This document shows, one piece after another, positions 1 through 9,953 of a stretch of 64,000 bases of DNA; positions within the stretch are counted from its first letter, which is position 1, and each line of letters begins with the position of its first letter. The DNA is from Streptomyces sp. NRRL S-455 (lineage in GTDB: Bacteria > Actinomycetota > Actinomycetes > Streptomycetales > Streptomycetaceae). A program made the position numbers and the translations under genes. The notes beneath the pieces were generated by a model, which was not told the origin of the DNA, ran no database searches, and saw only the letters and a list, made by a program, of their open reading frames with translations. Location: positions 1-64,000 of the forward strand of contig NZ_JOCT01000034.1 in assembly GCF_000717875.1 (NCBI RefSeq). The letters are read 5' to 3'.

Positions 1-73
1 GGGCGGGCCTGGCGGGGCCGGGCACGCGGCGGCGCGGTGGTTGCCTGCCGTGGTCGTCATCCACTTCCGTCAC
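1..73 (-). CDS. ftsI: FtsI (PBP3) N-terminus, cut by window edge
   Basis: This is the first 24 codons of the gene following ftsL in the division and cell wall cluster. The GTG start at 73 overlaps the stop of the preceding frame (GTGA). The visible protein begins MTEVDDDHGR and continues PPRRRVPGPARPA, the basic, proline-rich cytoplasmic tail expected at the start of actinobacterial FtsI, the septal peptidoglycan transpeptidase. No transmembrane helix or catalytic domain is inside the window, so identity rests on gene order after rsmH-ftsL and on the tail composition. No strong ribosome binding site is seen; translational coupling is likely. Confidence 0.7.
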   Translation of the reverse strand, partial: MTEVDDDHGRQPPRRRVPGPARPA

Positions 74-321
74 CTGCCGGGGGTCGGGGTCGGATCGGCC
101 TGGGGGCCGGCGGACACGGTCTCGGGCGGACGCCGACCGGGCCGGCACCGGACCTCGGGACCGGCGGCGCGGAACGGAGACGGACCGCCGGACACCCCGG
201 CCACCCGGCCGAAGACCCCAGCCACCGCGCCCCGGGGAGCGGAAGCCGCACCGGGGACCGGTACCCGACGGCGCGGTCGTCGCCTGCCGTGGTCGTCATC
301 CACTTCCGTCACCTGCCGGGG
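43..321. repeat. Direct repeat pair at ftsL/ftsI junction, 40 bp identical
   Basis: Positions 43-82 are identical to 282-321. The copies are 239 bp apart, and similarity extends with scattered mismatches over about 60 bp (31-90 and 270-329). Each copy contains a stop/start GTGA overlap on the minus strand. Confidence 0.9.
70..312 (-). other. 80-codon frame created by duplicated ftsL/ftsI junction
   Basis: Between the ftsL stop and the likely true ftsI start lies an extra frame. Its N-terminus (MTEVDDDHGR, then PRRRVP) copies the ftsI start and its C-terminus (TPTPGR) resembles the ftsL end (APIPGR). Its GTG start overlaps the ftsL TGA, and its own TGA overlaps the GTG of ftsI at 73. The middle is Arg/Pro-rich and matches no family I know. 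It looks like the scar of a 239-bp tandem duplication. It may still be translated by coupling, or ftsI might use only the downstream start. Coding status is uncertain. Confidence 0.45.
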
Positions 322-758
322 ATCGGGGCGGGGGCGTCGGTCATGGCCTCGGGTGCCAGGACCAGGGGGATGTGGGCGGAGGTCCGCAGGGCGCCGGGGG
401 CGGGGCTGGGGACGCCCTTGACGGTGCCGTCGGGGGCGAGGAAGGCAGGGTCGCCGCCGGGGACCATGCCGAGTTCGCGGGCGCGGCGCTGCAGGGCCTC
501 GGGAGCCGAGTAGGCGTCGATGTCCCGCTGGAGGGCCTGTTCCTCGTCGGTGAGGCTCTTGGTCTCACGCTGCAGGTCGTCGAGCCTGAAGGCGCCTTCG
601 CTGAGGGCCGAGTTCAGCACCAGCAGGCAGATGAGACCGCCGCCGAGGAGGAGGACCACCAGGAGGACGAAGGGGGTGCGGGCCGCCTGCCCGGGGCCGG
701 TCGGGAAGAGTCGCGCGAGACGGGCCGCCCTCCCCTTCAGTTCGGGTTTGCTGCTCAC
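309..758 (-). CDS. ftsL: FtsL-type septum formation initiator
   Basis: Small bitopic division protein of 149 residues that would act in the FtsQLB complex recruiting FtsW/FtsI to the septum. A basic cytoplasmic N-terminus (residues 1-28) is followed by one transmembrane helix (about 29-50, rich in L, V and G). A heptad-like segment follows (about 53-95) with the septum-initiator pattern ending RARELGMVPGG, then a proline-rich tail. It begins with GTG at 758, with a GAGGGAG-type ribosome site upstream, 31 bp after rsmH. Position between rsmH and ftsI supports FtsL over other DivIC-like proteins. The C-terminus overlaps the duplicated junction described at 43-321. Confidence 0.85.
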   Translation of the reverse strand: MSSKPELKGRAARLARLFPTGPGQAARTPFVLLVVLLLGGGLICLLVLNSALSEGAFRLDDLQRETKSLTDEEQALQRDIDAYSAPEALQRRARELGMVPGGDPAFLAPDGTVKGVPSPAPGALRTSAHIPLVLAPEAMTDAPAPIPGR

Positions 759-789
759 TCACGCTCCCTCGGTCCGGCCTGCACACGCC

Positions 790-1746
790 TCACTCGACGT
801 CCTCCCTGATGCGCTGGGCGCCGCGCAGCCGCGCCGGTGCCGCACGCCGGTTCTCGGCGATCTCCTTCTCGGTGGGGAGTTCGGCACCTCGGGTGAGCAG
901 CTTGAGCCGCGGCTGGTAGCGCTCGGGCACGACGGGCAGCCCGGGCGGCGCGGTGGTGGCGGCACCCGCCGCGAACACCTGCTTGACCAGCCGGTCCTCC
1001 AGCGAGTGGTACGACAGCACCGCGATCCGTCCGCCCACGTCGAGCGCCTTCACGGCGGCCGGGATCGCCCGCTCGAGCACGGCCAGTTCGCCGTTGACCT
1101 CGATGCGCAGGGCCTGGAAGGTGCGCTTGGCCGGGTTGCCGCCGGTGCGCTTGGCGGCCTGCGGCAGCGCGTCCCGGATCAGCTCGACCAGCCGCGCACT
1201 GTTGCTGAACGGCTCCTTCTCCCGCTCGCGCACGATCGCGCTCACGATCCGCTTGGCCTGCTTCTCCTCGCCGTACGCCCGCAGGATGCGCACCAGTTCG
1301 CCCGGCGGGTAGGTGTTGAGGACCTCGGCGGCGCTGACGCCGGCCGTCTGGTCCATGCGCATGTCGAGCGGGGCGTCCTGGGCGTAGGCGAAGCCGCGGT
1401 CGGCCTCGTCGAGCTGCATGGAGGAGACGCCGAGGTCGAACAGCACTCCCCGCACGCGCGCGATGCCGAGCTTGTGCAGCACCTCGGGGAGTTCGTCGTA
1501 CACGGCGTGGACGAGGGTGGCGCGCTCGCCGTAGGGGGCGAGGCGCTCGCCGGACAGGCGCAGGGCCTCCTTGTCGCGGTCGAGGGCGACGAGACGGGCT
1601 TCGGGGAACCTCTCGAGGAGCGCCTCGCTGTGGCCGCCGAGACCGAGGGTGCAGTCGACGACCACGGCGTCCGGGCCCTCCAGGGCGGGTGCCAGCAGAT
1701 CCAGGCACCGCTGGAGCATCACCGGGACGTGTCGACTCTCGCGCAA
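790..1746 (-). CDS. rsmH: 16S rRNA (cytosine1402-N4)-methyltransferase RsmH (MraW)
   Basis: 318-residue SAM-dependent enzyme that methylates N4 of C1402 in 16S rRNA. The SRHVPVML opening, the SAM-binding [13 protein letters not shown] segment (about 32-44), ALDRDKEAL (about 54-62), [17 protein letters not shown] (about 103-119) and the late [11 protein letters not shown] motif (about 245-255) are family hallmarks, and the length is standard. The best start is TTG at 1746, preceded by GAGAGG on the minus strand; no closer in-frame ATG or GTG keeps the conserved SRHVPV opening. It is the first gene of the visible division cluster, followed by ftsL. Confidence 0.95.
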   Translation of the reverse strand: MRESRHVPVMLQRCLDLLAPALEGPDAVVVDCTLGLGGHSEALLERFPEARLVALDRDKEALRLSGERLAPYGERATLVHAVYDELPEVLHKLGIARVRGVLFDLGVSSMQLDEADRGFAYAQDAPLDMRMDQTAGVSAAEVLNTYPPGELVRILRAYGEEKQAKRIVSAIVREREKEPFSNSARLVELIRDALPQAAKRTGGNPAKRTFQALRIEVNGELAVLERAIPAAVKALDVGGRIAVLSYHSLEDRLVKQVFAAGAATTAPPGLPVVPERYQPRLKLLTRGAELPTEKEIAENRRAAPARLRGAQRIREDVE

Positions 1747-1961
1747 GGGGCCCTCTCAGATCCGGCGCGACCGTACGCACCGCCGGGTCCCCGCCCGCTC
1801 GTGAAGGGGAGGCCCGCCGGCGCCGGAGGCGTCAGCCGACCGGGAGCGGGAGGAGGCCGAGCCGTACGTACGCGCCGCGCACGTGGGAAGATCTCCGGGC
1901 GTCGCCGGGTCTCCGTTGAAAAGCAGTCCAGCGGGGAGAGACTCGCCTCCCGCTTCGCGTC

Positions 1962-1989
1962 ACTTTAGTCCACCCTGTCGCCCGGTCAA
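1962..1989 (-). promoter_or_regulatory. Candidate promoter for rsmH-ftsL-ftsI
   Basis: On the minus strand a TTGACC hexamer (1984-1989) lies 16 bp before TAAAGT (1962-1967), close to the vegetative sigma consensus. The 1747-2118 gap separates divergent rsmH and carbonic anhydrase genes, and I see no gene in it. Confidence 0.45.
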
Positions 1990-2118
1990 TCAACCGGCCT
2001 GCGCGTCGCGGCCGCCGGCACACCACCCTTGTGGGTTACCTCACTACAAGCCCCGATGACGTTCTTTGTCCCCTCTCACAGCGGGCCGAGAACGCTCGTG
2101 ACCAGTAACGTCATGGAT

Positions 2119-2667
2119 ATGACGACTTCTGCATCGGTTCCCCCTGGCTCCAACGCCGCGACCACCGGCGGCACCGTCACCGACCGGCTCGTGGAGGCGA
2201 ACCAGCGTTACGCGGCAGCCTTCACCGACCCCGGCATGGACGCCCGTCCTGTTCTGCGCGTCGCCGTCGTGGCCTGCATGGACGCCCGTCTCGACCTGCA
2301 CGCCGCGCTCGGCCTCGAACTCGGTGACTGCCACACCATCCGCAACGCGGGCGGTGTCGTCACCGACGACGTGATCCGCTCGCTGACCATCAGCCAGCGC
2401 AAGCTGGGGACGCGCAGCGTCGTGCTCATCCACCACACCGGGTGCGGCCTGGAATCGCTCACCGAGGACTTCCGCACCGAGCTGGAGCTCGAGGTCGGGC
2501 AGCGTCCGGCGTGGGCCGTGGAGTCCTTCAAGGACGTCGACCAGGACGTGCGGCAGTCGATGCAGCGGGTGCGCACCTCGCCGTTCCTGCAGCACACCGA
2601 CGACGTGCGGGGATTCGTCTTCGACGTGAAGACGGGCCTCCTGCGCGAGGTCCGTCCCGCCTCCTGA
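2119..2667 (+). CDS. Beta-class carbonic anhydrase
   Basis: About 182 residues; interconverts CO2 and bicarbonate in the cytoplasm. The first zinc-site motif CMDARLD (Cys-x-Asp-x-Arg) and the second, HHTGC (His-x-x-Cys), are both present, as is the conserved HTIRNAGG segment. This short form, with no long N-terminal arm, is common in actinobacteria. The frame is open back to 2029, but the leader there has no family character, so I place the start at ATG 2119 (MTTSASVPPG); ATG 2113 is equally possible. No strong ribosome site precedes either. It is divergent from rsmH and appears monocistronic. Confidence 0.88.
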   Translation: MTTSASVPPGSNAATTGGTVTDRLVEANQRYAAAFTDPGMDARPVLRVAVVACMDARLDLHAALGLELGDCHTIRNAGGVVTDDVIRSLTISQRKLGTRSVVLIHHTGCGLESLTEDFRTELELEVGQRPAWAVESFKDVDQDVRQSMQRVRTSPFLQHTDDVRGFVFDVKTGLLREVRPAS

Positions 2668-2958
2668 CCTGGTCGCCGTGGGCCGCCCACGCCGGGAGAA
2701 CCACGTGCCGTAGCTGTCGAAAACCTGTCAGTCACACGTTCGATAAGTCGCAAGACCGACATATCGCAGCCAGTTGTCCACAGTCGAGTGACACGAATCG
2801 GTAACGGCAGCAAGAATGCGGGGAGCGGCGTCACGCTGAGCGTTTCACGCGTGGTGTCCGTGGTTCGGGGTGGGCCGGCCCGCGTCTTGGTGCGTCGGCC
2901 CGGGAAAATGGGGTATCCCGTGCTCCCTGGGAGCAAGGGAAGGGCCGAGGAGGGCCGG
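2668..2958. other. Intergenic gap before moxR, no gene seen
   Basis: About 290 bp, noticeably richer in A/T near 2710-2820 than the surroundings, consistent with a promoter region for the moxR operon. A short inverted repeat (TGCTCCC/GGGAGCA) lies near 2920-2935. No coding signal is seen. Confidence 0.4.
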
Positions 2959-3998
<1,040 letters not shown>

Positions 3999-3999
<1 letters not shown>

Positions 4000-5363
4000 T
4001 GACGACCGCGGGGACGGGGCACGCGGAGGCCGACCGGGAGGAGAAAGGTGGCATCCGCACCGCCCTGACCGGTCTGACCACCCGCGGACGCTCCTTCCTG
4101 GCGGCCGGCGTCGCGGCCGCCGTCTGCAGTTACGTGCTGGGGCAGAGCGACCTGCTCCGCGTCGGTCTGCTGCTGGCGGTGCTGCCGCTGGTCTGCACGA
4201 CCGTGCTGTACCGCACGCGCTACCGGGTCGCGGGCAGCCGCCGCCTCTCCCCCGCGCGCGTGCCGGCCGGCGGCGAGGCCCGGGTCCACCTGCGGATGGA
4301 CAACGTCTCGCGCCTGCCCACGGGGCTGCTGATGCTCCAGGACCGGGTGCCATACGTGCTCGGCCCGCGACCCCGTTTCGTGCTCGACCGGGTGGAGGCG
4401 GGCGGCCGCCGCGAGGTGTCCTACCGGGTCCGCTCCGACCTGCGCGGCCGCTACCCGCTGGGCCCGCTCCAGCTACGTCTGACCGACCCGTTCGGCATGT
4501 GCGAGCTGACCCGGTCCTTCTCGACGTACGACACCTTGACGGTGATCCCGCGCGTGGAGCCGCTGGCCCCGGTGCGGCTCAGCGGCGAGGCGAAGGGGTA
4601 CGGCGACGGGCGGCAGCGGTCGCTCGCGCTGGCCGGCGAGGACGACGCGATCCCGCGCGGGTACCGCTACGGCGACGACCTGCGCCGTGTGCACTGGCGT
4701 TCCACCGCCCGCTACGGCGAGCTGATGGTGCGGCGTGAGGAGCAGCCGCAGCGTGCCCGGTGCACGGTGCTGCTCGACACCCGCGGCATCGCCTTCCAGG
4801 GCGCGGGCCCGGACTCGGCCTTCGAGTGGGCCGTGGCGGGCGCCGCGTCCGTGCTGGTGCACATGCTCGAACGGGGTTTCTCCGTCCGGCTGCTGACGGA
4901 CACCGGCAACGCGGTGCCCGGCGAGAGCGGGGACGGTTTCGCGGGCGCGAGCCAGGGGTCGGCCGACGCGGCCGGGCTGATGATGGACATCCTCGCGGTG
5001 ATCGACCACTCCGAGGGCGCGGGCCTGTCCCGGGCCTACGACGTGCTGCGCGGCGGGAACGAGGGGCTGCTGGTGGCCTTTCTCGGCGACCTGGACGAGG
5101 AGCAGGCCGCCGTCGCGGCCAGGATGCGGCAGCGCAGCCAGGGCGCGGTCGCCTTCGTGCTGGACAGCGACACCTGGGCCCGGGAACCGGGCGACGTGCC
5201 CGGTCCGCTGGACAGGAGCGGCGAGCGGCTGCGGCTGCTGCGCGAGGCGGGGTGGACGGCCCTCGGTGTGCCGCGCGGCGCCTCGATGGACGAGCTGTGG
5301 CGACACGCGGACCGGGAGCGCAGGGGCGTGGCCGCGGCGAGCGGCGGGGAGGGACCGCGATGA
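3999..5363 (+). CDS. DUF58 membrane protein
   Basis: About 454 residues. Two hydrophobic segments near the N-terminus (about 32-72) are followed by a beta-rich region and then the DUF58 domain, with its signature YRYGDDLRRVHWRSTARYGELMV near residues 222-244. A vWA-like fold follows to the end. DUF58 proteins pair with MoxR ATPases and TgpA-type transglutaminases, as here; the biochemical role is not settled, with envelope functions suspected. ATG 3999 overlaps the moxR TGA and sits 5 bp after GGAGG; a GTG at 3996 is an alternative too close to that site. The end overlaps the next gene (ATGA). Confidence 0.88.
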
Positions 5364-7753
5364 GCGGGCGGGTACGACTGACAGTGGGCGCGTGGGCGGC
5401 CACGCTGATGGCCGCGTGCGCCCTGCTGCCCCTCGTCAGACCGGCCACGTGGATCGTGCAGGCCGCCTTCCTGCTGGCCGTGCAGTCGGGCGTGGGTGCC
5501 GCGGCCCGCAGGGTGCCGCTGGCGCGACCGCTGACGGTGGCGGCCCAGGCCGTGGTCACGGTGCTGCTGCTGACGTTCGTGTTCGCCCGTGAGCAGGCCC
5601 TCGCCGGGCTGGTGCCCGGGCCGCAGGCCCTCGACCGCTTCGCGATCCTGCTCCGCCAGGGCGGGGAGGACATAGCGCGGTACGCGATACCGGCGCCCCT
5701 GGAGTCCGACGGCATCCGGCTGATGCTGATCGGTGGTGTCCTGATCATCGGCCTGCTGGTGGACACCCTCGCGGTGACCTTCCGCAGCGCCGCCCCGGCC
5801 GGGCTGCCGCTGCTCGCGCTGTACTCGGTGGCCGCGGGGCTGTCCGACGGGGGCACGGACTGGCTGTGGTTCCTCGTTGCGGCGGCCGGCTATCTGATGC
5901 TGCTCCTGGCCGAGGGACGGGACCGGCTCTCGCAGTGGGGCCGCGTCTTCGGCGGTGCCCCGCGCACGGCCGGAGGGGAGCTCAGCGGCGCTGTCGCCCC
6001 GGTCCGCACCGGCCGGCGCATCGGCGTGGTCGCGCTCGGCATCGCCCTGGTGGTGCCGCTCGGCCTGCCCGCGATGAACGGCGGCCTGCTGGACTCGGTG
6101 GGCACGGGCGCGGGCGGCGGCGCGGGCGGCGGCGGCACGATCTCCGCCGTGAACCCGCTGGTGTCGCTGCGCGACAGCCTGAACGTGGACGAGGACCGGC
6201 AGGTCCTCTCCGTGAAGACGAAGATGGCCGACGTCTCGGACCTGTACCTGCGGATCGTGTCCCTGGACGACTTCGACGGCACCACCTGGAAGCCGTCCCG
6301 GCGGTCCATCACCGCCGTCCCCGGCGGCACGTTCCCGACCCCGACCGGCCTCGGCCCCGACGTCAGGCGCACGGAGGTCGAGAGCACCATCACGGCGGCC
6401 GGCTGGTACGCCCAGGACTGGCTGCCCATGCCGTATCCGCCGAGCGACGTGGACATCAGGGGCAACTGGCGTTACGAGCCCGTGGGCATGACCCTGGTCG
6501 GCGACCACGGACAGAACACGCGCGGCCTGACGTACCAGGTCAGAAGCCTGGACGTGCAGCCGACGGCGGAGCAGCTGTCCTCGGCGCCGCCACCGCCGGC
6601 GGACATCGAGCGTGACTTCACCAAGCTTCCCGACTCGCTGCCGGCGGTGGTGGCCCGCACGGCCCGCCAGGTCACGACGGGCGCCGCCAATCCGTACGAC
6701 CAGGCGGTCAAGCTCCAGGACTGGTTCGCGGTCACCGGCGGCTTCGAGTACGACACCCAGGTACAGGTCGGCAGCGGCTCGGAGGGGATCGCCCGCTTCC
6801 TGAGGGACAAGCAGGGCTTCTGCGTGCACTTCTCCTTCACGATGGCGGCGATGGCCCGCTCCCTGGGGATACCGGCCCGGGTCGCGGTGGGCTTCGCGCC
6901 GGGCTCCCCGCAGGCGGACGGCTCGGTGTCGGTGGGGCTGCGCGACGCGCACGCCTGGCCCGAGCTCTATTTCGAAGGTGTGGGCTGGACCCGCTTCGAG
7001 CCCACGCCGAACCGCGGCTCGATCCCGTCGTACACCCTGCCGGAGGACTCCGGCAGCTCGGTGCCGGACGCGGCCCGCCCGACCGAGACGTCGTCGGCGG
7101 CGCCCTCCGCTGCGCCCTCCGCGAGTGAGAGCTGCACGCCGGAGCAGAAGAAGCTGGACGGCGGGTGCTCGAGTGACTCCCCGCAGGCGGTGCTGCCCAC
7201 GGACGGCGGCGGTCCGAAGTGGTACGCGATCCTGGGCTGGGCCCTCGCCGGCCTCGCCGCCCTGGCGCTACCGCTGGCACCGATGCTGTGGCGGCTGCGG
7301 TCCCGCGCGGTACGGCTGGGGGCGCATGGCCGTGGCGAGGCGGACGCGATGCCGCACACGCTGGCCGTCTGGGAGGAGCTGACCGACACCGCGTGGGACT
7401 TCGGCATCCCGCCGGACGAGTCGCTGACTCCGCGCAAGGCAGCCGCCCGGATCGTGCGGCTGGGCGAGCTCGACGCAGCCGCCGCGGATTCGGTGCACCG
7501 GGTGGCGAACGCGGTGGAGCAGGTCCTGTACGCACCGCATCCCCGCTCGACGGCGGGTCTCACGGAGGACGTCCGCCGTGTGACAGCGGGCCTGCGCGCG
7601 GCTGCCGGCCGCGGGACCGGGCTCCGCGCGGTCCTCGTCCCTCGCTCCACCGTGCGTGTGGTGTGGGCGGCGTCGGCCTGGTGGTCGGACGTGCGAAGGC
7701 GCGCCCTGGCGCTGCGGCCGGTGTGGCGGAAGGCATCGGGGCAGCAGGGCTGA
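5360..7753 (+). CDS. TgpA-like membrane transglutaminase (DUF3488/DUF4129)
   Basis: 797 residues. About six transmembrane helices occupy residues 5-240, then an extracytoplasmic region leads to a transglutaminase core: the Cys in KQGFCVHFSFTMAAMARS (about 488), the His in RDAHAWPELYFE (about 530) and the Asp-equivalent position in the FEPTP segment region form the usual catalytic arrangement. A Ser/Ala/Glu linker, another helix (about 620-640) and a DUF4129-like C-terminus (TPRKAAARIVRLGEL) follow. The start ATG overlaps the DUF58 stop. The enzyme probably acts outside the membrane on wall or surface peptides; the substrate is unknown. The three-gene order supports co-function. Confidence 0.9.
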   Translation: MSGRVRLTVGAWAATLMAACALLPLVRPATWIVQAAFLLAVQSGVGAAARRVPLARPLTVAAQAVVTVLLLTFVFAREQALAGLVPGPQALDRFAILLRQGGEDIARYAIPAPLESDGIRLMLIGGVLIIGLLVDTLAVTFRSAAPAGLPLLALYSVAAGLSDGGTDWLWFLVAAAGYLMLLLAEGRDRLSQWGRVFGGAPRTAGGELSGAVAPVRTGRRIGVVALGIALVVPLGLPAMNGGLLDSVGTGAGGGAGGGGTISAVNPLVSLRDSLNVDEDRQVLSVKTKMADVSDLYLRIVSLDDFDGTTWKPSRRSITAVPGGTFPTPTGLGPDVRRTEVESTITAAGWYAQDWLPMPYPPSDVDIRGNWRYEPVGMTLVGDHGQNTRGLTYQVRSLDVQPTAEQLSSAPPPPADIERDFTKLPDSLPAVVARTARQVTTGAANPYDQAVKLQDWFAVTGGFEYDTQVQVGSGSEGIARFLRDKQGFCVHFSFTMAAMARSLGIPARVAVGFAPGSPQADGSVSVGLRDAHAWPELYFEGVGWTRFEPTPNRGSIPSYTLPEDSGSSVPDAARPTETSSAAPSAAPSASESCTPEQKKLDGGCSSDSPQAVLPTDGGGPKWYAILGWALAGLAALALPLAPMLWRLRSRAVRLGAHGRGEADAMPHTLAVWEELTDTAWDFGIPPDESLTPRKAAARIVRLGELDAAAADSVHRVANAVEQVLYAPHPRSTAGLTEDVRRVTAGLRAAAGRGTGLRAVLVPRSTVRVVWAASAWWSDVRRRALALRPVWRKASGQQG

Positions 7754-7861
7754 GGGAGGCAGAGGGCTGACGGAACGGGGAGCCCAGGGGCCGCGGCTCC
7801 CCGGTCCCGGCTCCCGGAGCACGGGACCCGAGAAGCCCCGGCTACGGGAGCCACGGCTTCC

Positions 7862-8032
7862 GGTGCTCCGGCCGACGAAGCCACCGCCCCAGGAACCCCG
7901 GCTTAGACGCTCCGACTTCCGATGCTCCGGCCGACAAAGCCACCGCCCCAGGAACCCCGGCTTTAGACGCTCCGGCCGACGAAGCCACCACCTCAAGAGC
8001 CCCGGCTCCAGGTGCTCCGGCCGACGGAGCCC
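7862..8032. repeat. Imperfect direct repeats downstream of the transglutaminase gene
   Basis: A core of about 43 bp beginning GCTCCGGCCGACGAAGCCAC recurs from 7862, 7921 and 7969, with a truncated copy from 8011. Spacing is irregular (59, 48 and 42 bp). The 7754-8134 gap holds these repeats and more GC-rich near-repeats and no convincing gene. Confidence 0.75.
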
Positions 8033-8134
8033 GCCTCGGCTGGAGCTCCGGCTTCGAAAGGCTCCTGCCCCAGCCCCGAGTTCTGGAGCTTCGGAGCAAG
8101 GGACCCGGCTGCGGGAGCAAGGGCTCTGGCATAC

Positions 8135-8173
8135 GTCAGGGGGTGACCACCGACTCGGTGGTCACCCCCTGAC
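8135..8173. terminator. Bidirectional terminator, 17-bp perfect stem
   Basis: Perfect inverted repeat: arms 8135-8151 and 8157-8173 with a 5-nt loop (GACTC). It lies between the end of the rightward transglutaminase operon and the end of the leftward DUF3040 gene. Confidence 0.9.
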
Positions 8174-8210
8174 TCACGTCTGCGCGAAGTCCTGGGCGCT
8201 GCGCTCCGGG

Positions 8211-8609
8211 CTAATGGCCGCCCTGCTCGTCGCGGCGCTTCTGCCAGCGCTGCTCGATGCGGTCCATCATCGAGCGCCGCTGCCGGCTCTGACGGCGGGC
8301 CTGGTGCCCTCCGCCCCCGGCCGCCTGTTCACCCGGCTTGGGCGCCTTGCGCCAGCCGGTCACGGCGAGCACCGCACAGCCCAGCATGACGAGGAAACCC
8401 ACGACACTGAGCCAGACCTGCTGGGCGACCATACCGGCCATGAGGAGCGCAATACCTACGAGGAAGCCCGCGACCGCCTGGTAGACCCGTCGCCGGGTGT
8501 ACGTACGCAGCCCGCTTCCCTCGAGCGCCGTCGCGAACTTGGGATCTTCGGCGTACAGCGCTCGCTCCATCTGCTCGAGCATGCGCTGCTCGTGCTCCGA
8601 GAGCGGCAC
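8211..8609 (-). CDS. DUF3040 membrane protein
   Basis: 132 residues. It opens PLSEHEQRMLEQMERALYAEDP, the DUF3040 signature, with two hydrophobic helices (about 45-65 and 70-90) and a basic Arg/Gln-rich tail. The family is widespread in actinobacteria and has no assigned function. The frame continues upstream to 8753, but GTG 8609 has an excellent GAGGAGGA site about 5 bp before it and begins exactly at the conserved domain. It is followed by the strong shared terminator at 8135-8173. Confidence 0.88.
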   Translation of the reverse strand: MPLSEHEQRMLEQMERALYAEDPKFATALEGSGLRTYTRRRVYQAVAGFLVGIALLMAGMVAQQVWLSVVGFLVMLGCAVLAVTGWRKAPKPGEQAAGGGGHQARRQSRQRRSMMDRIEQRWQKRRDEQGGH

Positions 8610-8809
8610 GGAGTCCTCCTCATCGTGCAGTCGCCGGGGCGACCCGGGGGTCTCTTCAGGATAGGCAGGGAATCGCCCCCGTGAAACCCGCCCCTCTGCG
8701 CCAATTGGCCAACCGGAACCCGCCATGACGTCCCGGCTCGCTGAGGCTTCCATTCCCCGGCGGCCGACCCGTCATGCCGGAACGGTCTCCCTCGATCATA
8801 CGGCGCCAA

Positions 8810-8826
8810 GCCCCCGTTCGGGGGGC
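8810..8826 (-). terminator. Short hairpin after the methyltransferase gene
   Basis: GCCCCC and GGGGGC arms (8810-8815, 8821-8826) around a 5-nt loop, in the 8610-8886 gap, about 60 bp after the stop of the minus-strand methyltransferase. The rest of the gap probably holds the DUF3040 promoter. Confidence 0.45.
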
Positions 8827-8886
8827 CTGTGGCGTACTCCATGCGCTGCCGAGCCGCTGATCAGCGGCGGTGCCTCAGGAAGCGGC

Positions 8887-9693
8887 TCAGGCCTCGGTGG
8901 CCCCGCCGGTCTCACTGCCCCCATTGGTCTGGACCGCCTCACCAGTCTCACCCAGCACGTGGAGCTGCGTGGCCACCGCGTGGAAGGCGGGGAGCTCGGC
9001 CGCGACCTCCTCCAGCTTCAGCAGCGCTTCAAGGGCTCCGGGCTCGGTGTCCACGAGGACGCCGGGCACGAGGTCGGCGAAGACCCGCACGCCGTGCACG
9101 GCTCCGACCCGCAGACCCGCGGCCTCGACCAGGCCGGTGAGCTGCTCGACGGTGAAGCGGCGCGGAACGGGGTCACCCGTGCCCCATCGGCCGTTCGGGT
9201 CGTCGAGCGCCTGCCTGGCCTCCTTGAAGTGCCCGGCGAGGGCACGGGAGAGCACCGCACCGCCGAGACCGGCGGCGAGCAGGCTGAGCACGCCCTCCGC
9301 GCGCAGTGCGGCCACCGCGTTGCGCACGCCCTCGGCCGGATCGTCCACGTACTCCAGGACGCCGTGGCACAGCACCACGTCGTAGCCACCGCGCTCGGCC
9401 ACGTCGAAGAGGCCGTGGGCGTCGCCCTGCACGCCCCGCACCCGGTCGGCGACCCCGGCCTCGGCGGCGCGGCGCTCCAGGGCGAACAGCGCGTTGGGGC
9501 TCGGGTCGACGACAGTGACCCGGTGTCCGAGGCGGGCGACGGGCACCGCGAAGTTGCCGCTGCCGCCCCCGGTGTCGAGGACGTCCAGCGACTCCCGGCC
9601 CGTGGCCTTGACCCGGCGGTCCAGTGAGTCCTGGAGGACCTCCCAGACCACGGCGGTACGGAGTGAGGCGCGGGGGCGCATCGGGTCCGACAC
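8887..9693 (-). CDS. Class I SAM-dependent methyltransferase
   Basis: 268 residues. Motif I is the glycine-rich VLDTGGGSGNFAVPVA (about 38-53), followed by the acidic VTVVDPSPNAL (about 59-69), a QGDAHGL segment (about 89-95) and DVVLCHGVLEYVDDP (about 103-117), the standard order in UbiE/CmoA-like Rossmann methyltransferases. The C-terminal part carries a Pro-Arg-Arg-Phe-Thr segment typical of small-molecule or tRNA-modification members, but the substrate cannot be read from sequence. The start is GTG 9693 with GAGGAG upstream. It appears to be a single-gene unit between the DUF3040 and HEPN genes. Confidence 0.85.
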   Translation of the reverse strand: MSDPMRPRASLRTAVVWEVLQDSLDRRVKATGRESLDVLDTGGGSGNFAVPVARLGHRVTVVDPSPNALFALERRAAEAGVADRVRGVQGDAHGLFDVAERGGYDVVLCHGVLEYVDDPAEGVRNAVAALRAEGVLSLLAAGLGGAVLSRALAGHFKEARQALDDPNGRWGTGDPVPRRFTVEQLTGLVEAAGLRVGAVHGVRVFADLVPGVLVDTEPGALEALLKLEEVAAELPAFHAVATQLHVLGETGEAVQTNGGSETGGATEA

Positions 9694-9953
9694 GTCAGTT
9701 GACTCCTCGGCGCGGCACCGCCTCTTGCGCGGCGGAGCGAACGGGGTGCCTTCCCCGGGTCCGGGGTCCGGGAGGGGAAGACTTCAGGCCTCCCCCACCC
9801 TATTGCCTCCGGCACCGCGGCAAGCATGGCCCGGAGCTCACATGACCGCCCCCCCGTACTGCGCGGTGAGCCACGGCCCTTCATCGCCCCGTTCCGCCGG
9901 CTCCGCCCGGCCACGCGTCGCCGGTACTCACACGGACACCCCGCCGGCACCCG

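Noticed and set aside
2029..2118. Upstream start for the carbonic anhydrase
   Set aside because: The extra 30 residues lack family similarity and no ribosome site supports them.
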